A stretch of DNA of 64,000 nucleotides from CAZGNZ01 sp964527215 (lineage in GTDB: Bacteria > Fidelibacterota > Marinisomatia > SCGC-AAA003-L08 > JACNLC01). How positions within the stretch are numbered: the stretch's first letter is position 1; each line of letters opens with the position of its first letter. A program made the position numbers and the translations under genes. A model generated the notes under the pieces. It worked only from the letters and a program-made list of their open reading frames with translations, was not told where the DNA came from and did not search any database. Below are positions 42,756-52,094 of this stretch, piece after piece. The stretch covers positions 1 through 64,000 of the forward strand of contig CAZGNZ010000007.1 of assembly GCA_964527215.1 (NCBI GenBank). The letters are read 5' to 3'.

Positions 42756-44050
42756 GCTGCCACCTCTCCCAGAAGAAACTGATTGCCCCGTCGATTGAGC
42801 TGTACATTGCAGATTTGGTTGATACCGATATTTTCTCCCGGAATCCCGCATTTGATAAAATTGTCTGTATGGCCGACGGCCAAACCGTCATGAATCTGTT
42901 CCACCAGCACGGGCCGGACAGATCCCAGAAAGGCATCTTCAAACCGGCGGTGCTGCGTCCGTGAATACTGCTGAAGGATTCGGCTTCGTTCCTGCCTGAC
43001 GCCTACTGGAACAACAGGCGTCATTTCAGCGGCCGGTGTCCCCTTGCGCTCCGAGAAAGGGAAAACATGCAGATAGCTGATATTCAGACTGCGGATAAAA
43101 TCGAAAGACGCCTGAAAAAGCGTTTCAGTTTCACCGGGGAATCCGGTGATGACGTCTGCTGCAATACAGGCATCCGGGAGAATATGGTGAATTTTGTCAA
43201 CACGGTCTCGGTACAGATCAGTCAGGTACCGCCGCCGCATTTTTTTAAGGAGTTCATCAGAGCCGCTTTGAAGGGGAATGTGGAAGTGGGGCAGAAAACG
43301 CCGCGAATCCGCGACAAACGAGATCAGCTCATCGCTGAGCAGGTTGGGCTCAATTGAAGAAATCCGAAAACGCCGGATTCCGTCCAGTTTGTCCAGTTCC
43401 CTCACAAGGTCCAGCAGCCGTTCGCCGCTGGGTCTGCCAAAATCCCCCAGATTTATACCGGACAGGATAATTTCCCGAACGCCGGTAACTGCAAGTTTCC
43501 GGATTCTGTTCACCGTTTCATGAATACTGTCGCTGCGGCTTCGTCCCCGGGCTCTCGGAATGGTGCAGTAGGTGCAGCCGTAATCACATCCGTCCTGAAT
43601 CTTGACAAATGTCCGGGTGTGGTCCTGAATTGTATGGGCTGACTGAAATCGGATCAGATCAGATTCAGATGCGGGCAGGATACGGGGAGTTCCGTTGGGA
43701 GGATCATTTTCGACATATTGGACCAGACTGAATTTTTCCTCATTCCCGCTGATCAGCCGCACACCGGGCAGATCTTTCAGGGCGGCTGCATCGAGCTGCG
43801 CATAGCAGCCGGTGACCACAATCGTTGCGTCCGGCGCCCGGCGGTGAATCTGTCGAATCAGTTTTCGGCTTTTCCGGTCTGCATTGTCGGTTACTGTACA
43901 GGTATTCACCACATATACATCTGCAGGCTGACCGATATCCACTCGAGTGTACCCGGCCTGCTCGAACTCATGTGCGATTCGGGAGGTCTCTGCAATATTC
44001 AGCTTGCAGCCCAATGTGGTAAAGGCAGCCCGTTTATGGGATGTATTCAT
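42752..44050 (-). CDS. mtaB: tRNA t6A37 methylthiotransferase MtaB
   Basis: Radical-SAM methylthiotransferase. The N-terminal UPF0004 domain supplies Cys residues for one iron-sulfur cluster (TTLGCKLN, VNTCTVT, VTGCYAQ). The radical SAM motif is CDYGCTYC. A TRAM-like C-terminal part follows. 432 residues. The CKLN and CTVT forms favour MtaB over MiaB or RimO. It adds a methylthio group to t6A37 in tRNAs reading ANN codons. Confidence 0.92.
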   Translation of the reverse strand: MNTSHKRAAFTTLGCKLNIAETSRIAHEFEQAGYTRVDIGQPADVYVVNTCTVTDNADRKSRKLIRQIHRRAPDATIVVTGCYAQLDAAALKDLPGVRLISGNEEKFSLVQYVENDPPNGTPRILPASESDLIRFQSAHTIQDHTRTFVKIQDGCDYGCTYCTIPRARGRSRSDSIHETVNRIRKLAVTGVREIILSGINLGDFGRPSGERLLDLVRELDKLDGIRRFRISSIEPNLLSDELISFVADSRRFLPHFHIPLQSGSDELLKKMRRRYLTDLYRDRVDKIHHILPDACIAADVITGFPGETETLFQASFDFIRSLNISYLHVFPFSERKGTPAAEMTPVVPVGVRQERSRILQQYSRTQHRRFEDAFLGSVRPVLVEQIHDGLAVGHTDNFIKCGIPGENIGINQICNVQLNRRGNQFLLGEVAA

Positions 44051-44083
44051 TCCTGAATGCAGACTCCTGTTCTGATAAGCTGG

Positions 44084-45076
44084 TTAAACCTGGTGACATG
44101 AAACCAGGTGTCCCGGTGATTTCTCTTCAAGCTGAGGGATTTCGTCTCGGCAGGCAGTGATAAATCCGCCGTCAGCGTTTGCCAGCGGACAGCGTGGATG
44201 AAATGTGCAGCCGGCCGGCGGATTGGCAGGACTGGGAACATCTCCTTCAAGTACAATTCGGCTGGATTTCTGGTCCGGATCCGGAATCGGCACCGCAGAG
44301 AGCAGCGCTTTTGAGTAGGGGTGCAGGGTATTGCGGTACAGCTCACCTGATTCAGCAATCTCGGCGATTTTTCCCAGATACATCACAGCCACGCGGTCAG
44401 AAATATATTCCACCACTGATAAATCATGCGCGATAAACAGATAGGTCAAATCGAATTCCCGCTGCAGCTCTCTGAGCAGATTAATAATCTGAGCCTGAAT
44501 GGATACATCCAGAGCTGAAACCGGCTCGTCGCAAACGATCAGTTTGGGTCTGACCGACAATGCCCGGGCAATTCCGATTCTCTGCCGCTGGCCGCCGGAG
44601 AATTCATGCGGATAGCGGGTGGCATGCTGTTTCGGAAGCCCCACAATGTCCAGCAGGCGCAGAACTTCCCGGCGAATTTCATTTTTAGGCACGATACCAT
44701 GAACCCGAAGGGGTTCGGCAAGCATTCCTTCCACTGTCATCCGCGGATTCAGCGAACTGTACGGATCCTGGAAAATGATCTGCATCTGCGTCCGGAGCGG
44801 TCTTAATTCAGCATTGCTGAGTCCGACCAGCTCCCTTCCTTCAAATTTGACGGTCCCGGATGTAGGCTGCAGCAGCCTCAGGATCATTCGGCCTGCTGTG
44901 GTTTTACCGCAACCGGATTCACCGACAAGACCCAATGTTTCTCCGCGATACAAATCCAGGGAAATATCATCCACCGCTTTGACATATCCCTGAATCCTTG
45001 AGAAAAAACCTTTCCGGATTGGAAAGTATTTTTTCAGATTTTTTACTTCGACAAGTATTTCTTTCTGTTTCGACAT
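44084..45076 (-). CDS. oppF: Oligopeptide/dipeptide ABC transporter ATPase, OppF-type
   Basis: Walker A GESGCGKTT, signature FSGGQRQRIGIARAL, Walker B LIVCDEPVSALDVS, and the C-terminal OppF/DppF extension with a Cys-rich segment (PAGCTFHPRCPLAN) that can hold an iron-sulfur cluster. The ATG at 45076 is preferred; the longer ORF starts with TTG at 45088. No permease, binding protein or OppD lies beside it: upstream is repeat DNA and downstream mtaB. The partners must be elsewhere, or the operon was broken by the repeats. Confidence 0.9.
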   Translation of the reverse strand: MSKQKEILVEVKNLKKYFPIRKGFFSRIQGYVKAVDDISLDLYRGETLGLVGESGCGKTTAGRMILRLLQPTSGTVKFEGRELVGLSNAELRPLRTQMQIIFQDPYSSLNPRMTVEGMLAEPLRVHGIVPKNEIRREVLRLLDIVGLPKQHATRYPHEFSGGQRQRIGIARALSVRPKLIVCDEPVSALDVSIQAQIINLLRELQREFDLTYLFIAHDLSVVEYISDRVAVMYLGKIAEIAESGELYRNTLHPYSKALLSAVPIPDPDQKSSRIVLEGDVPSPANPPAGCTFHPRCPLANADGGFITACRDEIPQLEEKSPGHLVSCHQV

Positions 45077-45088
45077 GGCACCCGACAA

Positions 45089-45376
45089 TTATACAATTTC
45101 AGCTGAAAAACCAGCGTAAAATTTAATCTTGCAACAGACCATGAAACAATCGGTATGACCCGCTTGTGACACATCCGTCCAAAACGTTATAACGAAAAAC
45201 CGTTCATTATTGACAAAAAAAGTGTTAATCAGATACAAACTGCACATCTCCCTTACTTGAGTCTGTGAATTTGGAGGGGAACATGCGCGACAGACCAATT
45301 TCATCTCGATTGAACCTTTCATCGAATCAGATAAACTCGTCCCGTCGATAATAAAACAGGACTCGGACAGCAACAT
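45089..45376 (-). CDS. Small repeat-borne gene, intact copy
   Basis: 95 codons, starting MLLSES after the leader GTGCGAATGAG. It matches the decayed copy at 8636-8868 (plus strand), in register for about 75 codons with frame-preserving length change and several silent differences; similarity ends near 45170. The product has several Cys residues (CRAC, CCK) and a hydrophobic-aromatic middle (LYLINTF, VNNERFF). No known family is recognised. A MITE lies just upstream (45396-45480), as in the other copy. It may be a relic of a mobile element gene. Confidence 0.45.
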   Translation of the reverse strand: MLLSESCFIIDGTSLSDSMKGSIEMKLVCRACSPPNSQTQVREMCSLYLINTFFVNNERFFVITFWTDVSQAGHTDCFMVCCKIKFYAGFSAEIV

Positions 45377-45395
45377 CTCATTCGCACAAGGAAAA

Positions 45396-45480
45396 AATGA
45401 ATTTCCCCGCCCGTCAGCTGACGGGAAGGGATATCAGTAATCAATCGAGTCATTATATCTTTTCCGCCAACTGGCGGATT
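45396..45480 (+). repeat. MITE-like repeat, copy D (diverged right half)
   Basis: AATGAATTTCCCCGCCCGTCAGCTGACGGG at the left end is as in copy E, written here only as positions 45396-45426; the middle is diverged and the right stem is shortened to CCGCCAACTGGCGG. The unit lies 20 bases upstream of the small gene at 45376 in the same relative orientation as copy A. The remaining bases to 45641 hold no gene. Confidence 0.7.
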
Positions 45481-45641
45481 AAAGGATCAAGCTTCCAAAC
45501 ACATTATACAGAAACTTAGTGCCGCCTGCATGAGGGCAGGTTTGAAACTTGGTGCTGAAATCCATCTCTGATCGCAACCAGCCCGGCGTCCGTTTACCTT
45601 GTTCCTGGAATCGAAACGATCAGTGGACTTTCCGGAACCTG

Positions 45642-46499
45642 TCACGCTGTTTCATTCCGGATCAGCGAACAGATTCTGGCTGGCTGTTCAAGGTGAACCG
45701 AATGGCCTGCGTCGGGAATGTTTTCCCACTGGACATGAGGGTGATCAACGGCAGTTTGATGTGCCAGGGAGACATATTTTCGGTCTTCGCAGCCCGTGAT
45801 AAGCTTTACCGGGATATCCTGCTGTTTGAAAACCATGCGATAATCGGGCTGACGGCCTGTCCCCAGATATCTCAATGCCAGTGCCAGCTGACGGCCGTCC
45901 TGATCGGCGCGTATTTTATAAAGACGTTCGCACTCCTTCGGATTTCGGGACAGCGTCTTCTGAAACATCGGCATTTCATTCCAGTCATCAATAAAACCGC
46001 GGAAATCCGTTTTCAGTCGCTGCTGCCAATTCTGCTCCAGTTTCTGACGGTTCTCTTTTTCGGCAGGATGGATCAGTCCGGGATGACAGCTCTCAAGATA
46101 CAAATTCTTGATCATTTCCGGATGATGACTCGCAAAGGCCATTGCCAGTCTGCCGCCCATGGAGTAGCCGTAAATCCGCACCTTGGTCAAGTTCATTTCA
46201 TTCAGAACCGCTTTCAGATCCTGTGCCCATTGCTGAAATCCAAAACGGGTGGCTTTTCTTCGGATCACGGATCGTCCGTGTCCCGGGAGATCCAGGGCCA
46301 GTGACGAAATCCCGATTTGTTTTCTGAGGTGATCCCACACTTTCAGGGATCCGGTAAATCCATGGAGAAACAGCCAGGGGATCCGTGATTCGGGAAGCAG
46401 CCCGCTGTGCATCAGGTGATAATCTGCCGATGTCCGGCTGACAGTAATATGGTTTACCGACACTGCAGATTCACTTGCCGTCTGAACTGCAGGGCACAT
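45642..46499 (-). CDS. menH: Alpha/beta hydrolase MenH (SHCHC synthase)
   Basis: FLHGFTGS supplies the oxyanion region, the nucleophile Ser is in GYSMGG, and the C-terminal His in DAGHSVHLE. The domain resembles MenH, which releases pyruvate to form SHCHC in menaquinone synthesis. The first residues overlap the end of menD; a GTG at 46463 is an alternative start that would reduce the overlap to about 10 bases. Last gene of menF-menD-menH. Confidence 0.87.
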   Translation of the reverse strand: MCPAVQTASESAVSVNHITVSRTSADYHLMHSGLLPESRIPWLFLHGFTGSLKVWDHLRKQIGISSLALDLPGHGRSVIRRKATRFGFQQWAQDLKAVLNEMNLTKVRIYGYSMGGRLAMAFASHHPEMIKNLYLESCHPGLIHPAEKENRQKLEQNWQQRLKTDFRGFIDDWNEMPMFQKTLSRNPKECERLYKIRADQDGRQLALALRYLGTGRQPDYRMVFKQQDIPVKLITGCEDRKYVSLAHQTAVDHPHVQWENIPDAGHSVHLEQPARICSLIRNETA

Positions 46500-48253
46500 T
46501 CCCGGCTGCGCTTTCCGGAAACCGGTATTTCCATCACGGTCACACCCGGTGTTCCGGAACAGGTTTCCAGCAGTTGTGTCAGATCTGCGTTCTCGTCAAC
46601 CTTTACGTACTTACACCCAAATGCGTTTGATATGGAATCCAACCGGTAGGCATGACGCGTTTCCCAGTAGGTTTGATACAGAGATTCTTCAGTCTGGCTT
46701 ACCGGCAGAAAATTAAATATCCCTCCGCCCTGGTTGTTCAGTACAATAATGGTCAGAGCTGACGGGAGCCGCTGCTGCTGGGCAAGTCCGCCCACATCAT
46801 GGATAAATGCCAGATCACCCGTTATTAAAAAATGAGCAGAGCTGCCAGAATAGTTGTGGCTCATTCCCAATGCAGTGGATACAATACCGTCTATGCCGCT
46901 GATACCGCGGTTTGCCATAATGGAAAATTTCCGCGAAACCTTTCCTCCCCAGCAGTCCAAATCCCTCACCGGCATCGAGTTGCTTACAAATACGCGGCTG
47001 CCGTCCGGTACCGCGTTGACAATTCTGCGAATCCACGCCCCTTCAAATTCGGGATTTTCGCGACAGAAATGATCCGCAAGAGCGATAGTATCCGCCTCTG
47101 ACCGCATCCATCTTTTACACTGTTCTCCTGTTTTTCCCGAAGGCAGCAGCCGGCAGGCTGCGTCACAGAATTCATCCACTGCAGTGCTGACCACCGTTGG
47201 GCAGTCATCATTGAAACGCCCGACTGGGTCCACCAGGATGGTTTGGGTCTGATATCTGTCCAGAAATCGATTGAGCTGTTTTGAGACAGGTTTGGATCCG
47301 AAGCGAATTACTTGATCCGGTTTCACATCGAGGGTTTCTGCAAACAGGTCATATCCGGCAATCAACCACTCCGGATGGGGTTGTGAAGAATACCGGAGTC
47401 CGCTGAGGGGATCGGCCAGAACCGGCCATTGGAGATGACGGCCAAGCTTTAAAATCGATTCGCGATGCTCCGTCAGGTCATCTTTGCCGCAGACTATCAG
47501 TCCATCCTTTTTATTCTTTATTCTGCCAATTACTGTCTGCAGTTCCAATGTCGGGCCGGAGCCGGCAGGACCGGGCTGTGTTTCGTACTGCCACAGATCC
47601 GAAATTTTCTTCAATCCATTCGCAGCGAGGGTGCAAATCCCTTGCATATTCATATTTTGGTCATACAGCGGTTCTTCGAATGGAAAATTTAAATGCACCG
47701 GTCCCGGCGGATTGATTTTCCGTCCGGAAGGATCAATGCCCATGGCAAACCGCCAGGCACGCAGCAGCAGCAGGGTCAGGTGCGACTGCCCGTATTCCGG
47801 CAGTCCCATATCGCAGGTGTGACGTACATGACAGCCGAACAGCTCATCCTGCCGGGTGGTCTGGTTTGCTCCGGTTCCCACCAGCCGGGCCGGTCGGTCT
47901 GCTGTCAGAACAATCAGAGGCGTTCGGGACTGCGATGCCTCCATCACAGCGGGATAATAATTGGCTCCGGCAGTTCCGCTTGTACAGATTAATACGGCGG
48001 GGATCCGGCTGGAACGCGATATTCCCAAGGCAAAAAATGCAGCACTTCTTTCATCGATATGGCTGCTGCAATCCAGTTCCGGATGACGGGTGAATCCCAG
48101 AATCAGGGGAGTATTCCGGGAACCCGGCGAAATACATACGTTTCGGACCCCCCATTGTGCAAACAGTTCGGCAGCAGTGGCAGACCAGAACAGATTCAGC
48201 TCGGCCGTGCTCGGATTAAACGAGTTTGACAGCGATGACATTGATTTTCTCAC
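46454..48253 (-). CDS. menD: SEPHCHC synthase MenD
   Basis: Thiamine-diphosphate enzyme joining 2-oxoglutarate and isochorismate. N-terminal ISPGSRNTPL and CTSGTAGANYYPAVMEA (with the ThDP-activating Glu nearby), and the cofactor-binding MANRGISGIDG with ITGDLAFIHD. 599 residues, full length. Start is either GTG at 48253, overlapping the menF stop, or ATG at 48241, which has a GGAG upstream. Confidence 0.95.
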   Translation of the reverse strand: MRKSMSSLSNSFNPSTAELNLFWSATAAELFAQWGVRNVCISPGSRNTPLILGFTRHPELDCSSHIDERSAAFFALGISRSSRIPAVLICTSGTAGANYYPAVMEASQSRTPLIVLTADRPARLVGTGANQTTRQDELFGCHVRHTCDMGLPEYGQSHLTLLLLRAWRFAMGIDPSGRKINPPGPVHLNFPFEEPLYDQNMNMQGICTLAANGLKKISDLWQYETQPGPAGSGPTLELQTVIGRIKNKKDGLIVCGKDDLTEHRESILKLGRHLQWPVLADPLSGLRYSSQPHPEWLIAGYDLFAETLDVKPDQVIRFGSKPVSKQLNRFLDRYQTQTILVDPVGRFNDDCPTVVSTAVDEFCDAACRLLPSGKTGEQCKRWMRSEADTIALADHFCRENPEFEGAWIRRIVNAVPDGSRVFVSNSMPVRDLDCWGGKVSRKFSIMANRGISGIDGIVSTALGMSHNYSGSSAHFLITGDLAFIHDVGGLAQQQRLPSALTIIVLNNQGGGIFNFLPVSQTEESLYQTYWETRHAYRLDSISNAFGCKYVKVDENADLTQLLETCSGTPGVTVMEIPVSGKRSRECALQFRRQVNLQCR

Positions 48254-49641
48254 ACTCCTCCGCCGGAAAGGGCAGAGAGTATTGGCTGCAGTTTCAGTTC
48301 AGTTTCTTCCCACTCACGGTCTGGGATGGATTCCGGCACAATGCCTGCGCCGGCAAATACGTGGGCCACATTATTCCGGATCAGGGCAGACCGCAGCGCG
48401 ACACAAAACTCCCCGTCACAGTCCTGATTCATCCAACCGACAGGACCGGAGTACCAGCCGCGATCATGCTTTTCCGTTTCCCGAATCAGTTTCAGAGCTG
48501 CCTGCGTGGGTGTACCTGCAATGGCGGGGGTTGGGTGAAGCTGATCCACAAGATCCAGTATGCTCAGATCCTGCTTCAGGTCACCGGTGATCTGAGTCTG
48601 CAGGTGCTGAACATTTTTCAATTTCAGGATATTCGGCTCTTTCTGAACATTCAAGGCCGTGACAAGATTTTCCAGTTTTCTGAGAATCTGATCCGTGACC
48701 AGCTGATGCTCTTCCCGTTCCTTGTGGCTGTCCATCAAACCACCTGCAAGAAGCCGGTCTTCTTCCATGTTTTCCCCGCGTCTCATGGTCCCGGCCAGCG
48801 CACAGGTGCTGATGCGGATTCCGTTTTTGCGGATCAGACGTTCCGGTGTGGCTCCGAAAAACACCCCCTCATCCGGAAAGCTGAACATAAATGAAGTGCA
48901 CTCCGGGTAGGCATGCCTTAAAATCTGGACGGCAGAAATGACACTGACCGGGCAATCAATTTTGACCTGATGGGAACGTGAAATCACCGCTTTTTCTATC
49001 CTGCCCGGTTTCAGTGCGCTCAAAACCGATGTAATCATTTCGCGATAGGTTCTTCGGTCCGGAACATCCTGAAATGTATCCACCGGTATGCGGCGGATTG
49101 GCGGCAGCGTGACCGGCAGCCGGTTGCCGTAATAGGTGATGGTCTGCTGAAATCGTTTTGTCTGCTGGTCCAGCTCATGGTCCGGCTCAATTTTCGCCGA
49201 AATGGTAACCCAGACCTGTCCATCCTGTTTTGTGGCCAGGCATTCCGGAATAATAAACCGTCCGGGTGGAAAATCAGACCAGACACCATTTGCTTTTCCC
49301 TGCTGATCAAAGCTGCTTCCCCCCAAAACAACAGGGCCGACAGTGGGATTTTCAGAATTACTTACGCCGTGTGTCAGGACAGGACAAATCCTGTCGCAAA
49401 GTTCCTTAAGCGGTTGACCGGGTTTGATATCAAACTGAAAAATCTTGTTCAGACCGGCATAAGCGAGGCGGCCGGCCGGCCGTTCCCAGAAAATACGGAT
49501 TATGGTACGATCCGCAGGATGGGTCAACAGGGGCAGCAGATCCGGGACTGCAAACCGAAAAGAATAGGATGCAACCACCGAATGCTGATACTTCCTGGCG
49601 TTAAAAATTGCTTTTTGAACGATGTTTTTCAGGTCTGACAA
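48250..49641 (-). CDS. menF: Isochorismate synthase MenF
   Basis: Chorismate-binding enzyme. The C-terminal half has the family motifs CTSFMFSFPDEGVFFGATPE, LAGTMRRG and LHPTPAIAGTP, with catalytic Glu and Mg-binding residues around GWYSGPVGW. 463 residues. The only reasonable start is TTG at 49641, with a weak ribosome site. First gene of the leftward men operon; its promoter faces menG across an inverted repeat at 49676-49740. Confidence 0.93.
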   Translation of the reverse strand: MSDLKNIVQKAIFNARKYQHSVVASYSFRFAVPDLLPLLTHPADRTIIRIFWERPAGRLAYAGLNKIFQFDIKPGQPLKELCDRICPVLTHGVSNSENPTVGPVVLGGSSFDQQGKANGVWSDFPPGRFIIPECLATKQDGQVWVTISAKIEPDHELDQQTKRFQQTITYYGNRLPVTLPPIRRIPVDTFQDVPDRRTYREMITSVLSALKPGRIEKAVISRSHQVKIDCPVSVISAVQILRHAYPECTSFMFSFPDEGVFFGATPERLIRKNGIRISTCALAGTMRRGENMEEDRLLAGGLMDSHKEREEHQLVTDQILRKLENLVTALNVQKEPNILKLKNVQHLQTQITGDLKQDLSILDLVDQLHPTPAIAGTPTQAALKLIRETEKHDRGWYSGPVGWMNQDCDGEFCVALRSALIRNNVAHVFAGAGIVPESIPDREWEETELKLQPILSALSGGGV

Positions 49642-49675
49642 TGGGTTCAGCTTCCGTTTTCATGCAGTTTTTGGG

Positions 49676-49740
49676 GATAAAATTTACGCTGCAGGGATTT
49701 GGTATCGCAATGGATTCCAAAAGATATCGTAAATTTTATC
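49676..49740. promoter_or_regulatory. Perfect 13-bp inverted repeat between menF and menG
   Basis: GATAAAATTTACG at 49676-49688 and CGTAAATTTTATC at 49728-49740 are exact reverse complements, separated by 39 bases. They sit in the only gap between two divergent menaquinone genes. A pair of binding sites for a shared regulator is the simplest reading; a long-loop hairpin is also possible. Confidence 0.55.
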
Positions 49741-49782
49741 ATAAACTTGATGGGTGTTTTTCAAATTGGAGGATTAGGAATT

Positions 49783-50493
49783 TTGGGTGAGTTTACGCAC
49801 CAGGGTTCCCGAAAGGATCGCTATGTTCGGGAAATGTTCAACGATATTGCACCCCGATATGATTTCCTGAACCGGGTACTGAGCCTGGGGATTGACCGGT
49901 ACTGGCGCAGTCGGCTGGTGGCGGCACTTCAGCTGCCCGAAAATGCACTGGTACTGGATATTGCCACCGGAACGGGAGATGTGGCAGTCGAAATCATCCG
50001 CAGAACCTCAGCTCGAGTCATCGGCCTGGATGTGGCTTACAATATGCTGAAACTGGCACAGAAGAAGACCGCCGTCTATCCCAAAACCCGCTTTCAGCCC
50101 ATTTTGGGAGATGCTCAACTACTCCCGCTGGACGATGAATGTGCCGATGCCATCACCATTGCGTTTGGTTTTCGAAATATCGGACATTATCAGCAGGCTC
50201 TGAGCGAATTCCACCGAGTGCTCAAACCGGGAGGTCAGCTGGCAATATTGGAATTTTCAATCCCGGGTTCAAGGCTTTTCAACCGAATCTATCAAATTTA
50301 CTTCAAAGCCGTACTTCCGCGGATTGCCGGGGTTTTCTCGCGCTCAGACGCTTACCGGTATCTGCCGGAATCCGTATCCTATTTTCCATCGCGGGAAAAA
50401 CTCAAATCCCAGTTTTCGAAAGCCGGATTCAGCAACTTTCAGTACTCAGATCTGTCCCTGGGAATCGCCAGCATTTTCCAGGCGGTAAAATAA
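49783..50493 (+). CDS. menG: Demethylmenaquinone methyltransferase MenG/UbiE
   Basis: SAM-dependent methyltransferase for the last step of menaquinone synthesis. MFNDIAPRYDFLN and LDIATGTGDVAVE (motif I) are near the N-terminus and PGGQLAILEFS is motif III. The best start is TTG at 49783, 10 bases after GGAGG; the ATG at 49750 has no such site and overlaps the inverted repeat region. About 236 residues. Divergent from menF-menD-menH. Confidence 0.92.
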   Translation: MGEFTHQGSRKDRYVREMFNDIAPRYDFLNRVLSLGIDRYWRSRLVAALQLPENALVLDIATGTGDVAVEIIRRTSARVIGLDVAYNMLKLAQKKTAVYPKTRFQPILGDAQLLPLDDECADAITIAFGFRNIGHYQQALSEFHRVLKPGGQLAILEFSIPGSRLFNRIYQIYFKAVLPRIAGVFSRSDAYRYLPESVSYFPSREKLKSQFSKAGFSNFQYSDLSLGIASIFQAVK

Positions 50494-50516
50494 CTGGAGA
50501 ATGACAGATCAAACCG

Positions 50517-51119
50517 ATGTCCGTACTCCCCCAGGAATTTTATCTCCGTCAGGATGTTCTGCTGATTGCCCGGGAGCTGATTGGAAAAATTCTGTACACC
50601 CGGTTCGACGGACGTTTAACAGGAGGACGTATCGTTGAAACCGAGGCATATGCCGGAGAAACCGACCGGGCTTCCCATGCATTTGGGGGCAGACGTACCG
50701 GTCGGACGGAAGTCATGTACCTATGCGGCGGCATCTCATATATTTACTTGTGTTACGGTCTGCATCATCTCTTCAATGTCGTCACCGCGGAATCCGGTAC
50801 TCCCCATGCGGTTCTTGTCCGGGCTCTGGAACCCGTTTCCGGGCAGCAGCAAATGACGGAACGGCGAAAACATCCAAAATCATCCTATGCGCTGACCAAT
50901 GGCCCCGGCATTCTGACCCAGGCGCTGGGTATTCGTTTGTCCATGAGCGGTTGTTCACTGCAGGGTCCTGACATCTGGATCGAAGAGGACGGTTTTTCGG
51001 TAACTGAAAAAAAGATTCAGGCCGGACCTCGAGTCGGCGTGGAATATGCCGTGCCTGATGCCGCCCTGCACTGGCGTTTCCGGCTTAGGGAGAATCCATG
51101 GTGCAGTCTGGCAAAATAG
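50517..51119 (+). CDS. 3-methyladenine DNA glycosylase (AAG/MPG family)
   Basis: Base-excision repair enzyme removing alkylated purines. GRIVETEAYAG contains the catalytic Glu and ISYIYLCYGLHHLFNVV the intercalating Tyr region and substrate pocket; NGPGILTQALGI follows. 200 residues, usual size for bacterial AAG proteins. Starts 23 bases after menG and may be cotranscribed. Confidence 0.93.
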   Translation: MSVLPQEFYLRQDVLLIARELIGKILYTRFDGRLTGGRIVETEAYAGETDRASHAFGGRRTGRTEVMYLCGGISYIYLCYGLHHLFNVVTAESGTPHAVLVRALEPVSGQQQMTERRKHPKSSYALTNGPGILTQALGIRLSMSGCSLQGPDIWIEEDGFSVTEKKIQAGPRVGVEYAVPDAALHWRFRLRENPWCSLAK

Positions 51120-51210
51120 ATGATGGTTTGGTCATTGCTGACTTCGAAAACCGGAAATCAACAAGGGCTACCCCGAAGCGACGGCAGCTGTCAATTTTAA
51201 ATCCGCAAAA

Positions 51211-51537
51211 ATGACAAAACTCCAAAGAGAAGAAAAAACAATCAGAGCGATGATTCGAATTTTCTGCAGGGATCATCATGATTTCAAGGAACCACTTTGC
51301 AGCGACTGTTCAGCTCTGGAGCAGTACTCATTGGAAAGACTGGAAAAATGTCCGTTTGGAGTGCAGAAACCCGCCTGCAGTCAATGTACCGTCCACTGTT
51401 ACCGCAAAGCGGAAAGAACACAGATCAGAACCGTCATGCGGTACTCAGGCCCGAAGATGATATGGAGACATCCGATACTGGCGTTCTTTCATCTGTTTTA
51501 TCTGAACAAGGGGAAAAACCATATAAAGGAGAAATGA
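51211..51537 (+). CDS. YgbA-like (nitrous oxide-stimulated promoter family) protein
   Basis: 108 residues with a Cys-rich core (CSDC, CPFG, CSQC, CYRK) and KPACSQCTVHCY, which could hold a metal or iron-sulfur centre, then RTVMRYSGPKMIWRHP, the signature end of the YgbA family. In enterobacteria ygbA is induced by nitric oxide under NsrR; nothing here shows the regulator. Its stop overlaps the next gene start. Confidence 0.85.
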   Translation: MTKLQREEKTIRAMIRIFCRDHHDFKEPLCSDCSALEQYSLERLEKCPFGVQKPACSQCTVHCYRKAERTQIRTVMRYSGPKMIWRHPILAFFHLFYLNKGKNHIKEK

Positions 51538-52013
51538 TGGCTGAAGACAAGAAATATACGCCTCAGGAATTCCATCAGGGAATGGCTGCCGGGCTGTTCA
51601 ACAAAACCTGGGATTTGCTGGAAAAGCAGGATCGATCGGAAGACGAGAATGATCTGATGGAATACATGGCGCATGCGTCTATGTACCATTGGACCCGGGT
51701 GGAAGGGTACACACCCCTGAACAAAGCCAGAGGGGAATGGATGCTGGCCCATGTTTCCACGATTCTGAAACAGACGGAATCCGCGCTGCGTCACGCCCGG
51801 AAATGTCTGGATATCACCCTGGAAAACGATTATCAGGATTTTGATTTGGGATATGCCTACGAGGGGTTGGCCCGAGCCTGTGCCCTGGCAGGCGACAGAG
51901 ACGGATTCATGGAAAACTTTGAAAAAGCCAAAAATGTCGCTATCAAAAAAGTTGGCGATCAAAAGCAGTACAGCGCTGATCTGGAAAATGAACCCTGGTT
52001 CGGAATGAAGTAA
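51534..52013 (+). CDS. Small soluble TPR-like protein
   Basis: Start at the ATGATG at 51534, with AAAGGAG upstream and overlap with the ygbA-like stop; the longer ORF is shadow. 159 residues, all-helical, without signal peptide. AYEGLARACALAGDRDGFMENFEKAKNVA is one TPR-like hairpin pair. Function unknown; the overlap suggests cotranslation with the ygbA-like gene. Confidence 0.7.
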   Translation: MMAEDKKYTPQEFHQGMAAGLFNKTWDLLEKQDRSEDENDLMEYMAHASMYHWTRVEGYTPLNKARGEWMLAHVSTILKQTESALRHARKCLDITLENDYQDFDLGYAYEGLARACALAGDRDGFMENFEKAKNVAIKKVGDQKQYSADLENEPWFGMK

Positions 52014-52094
52014 CTATTCGGATTTGAAACACCGGCATGAGGCTGTGAAAATCATTTCGTAAATCCGCATGAATGATGTCATCGAATTCGGAAT

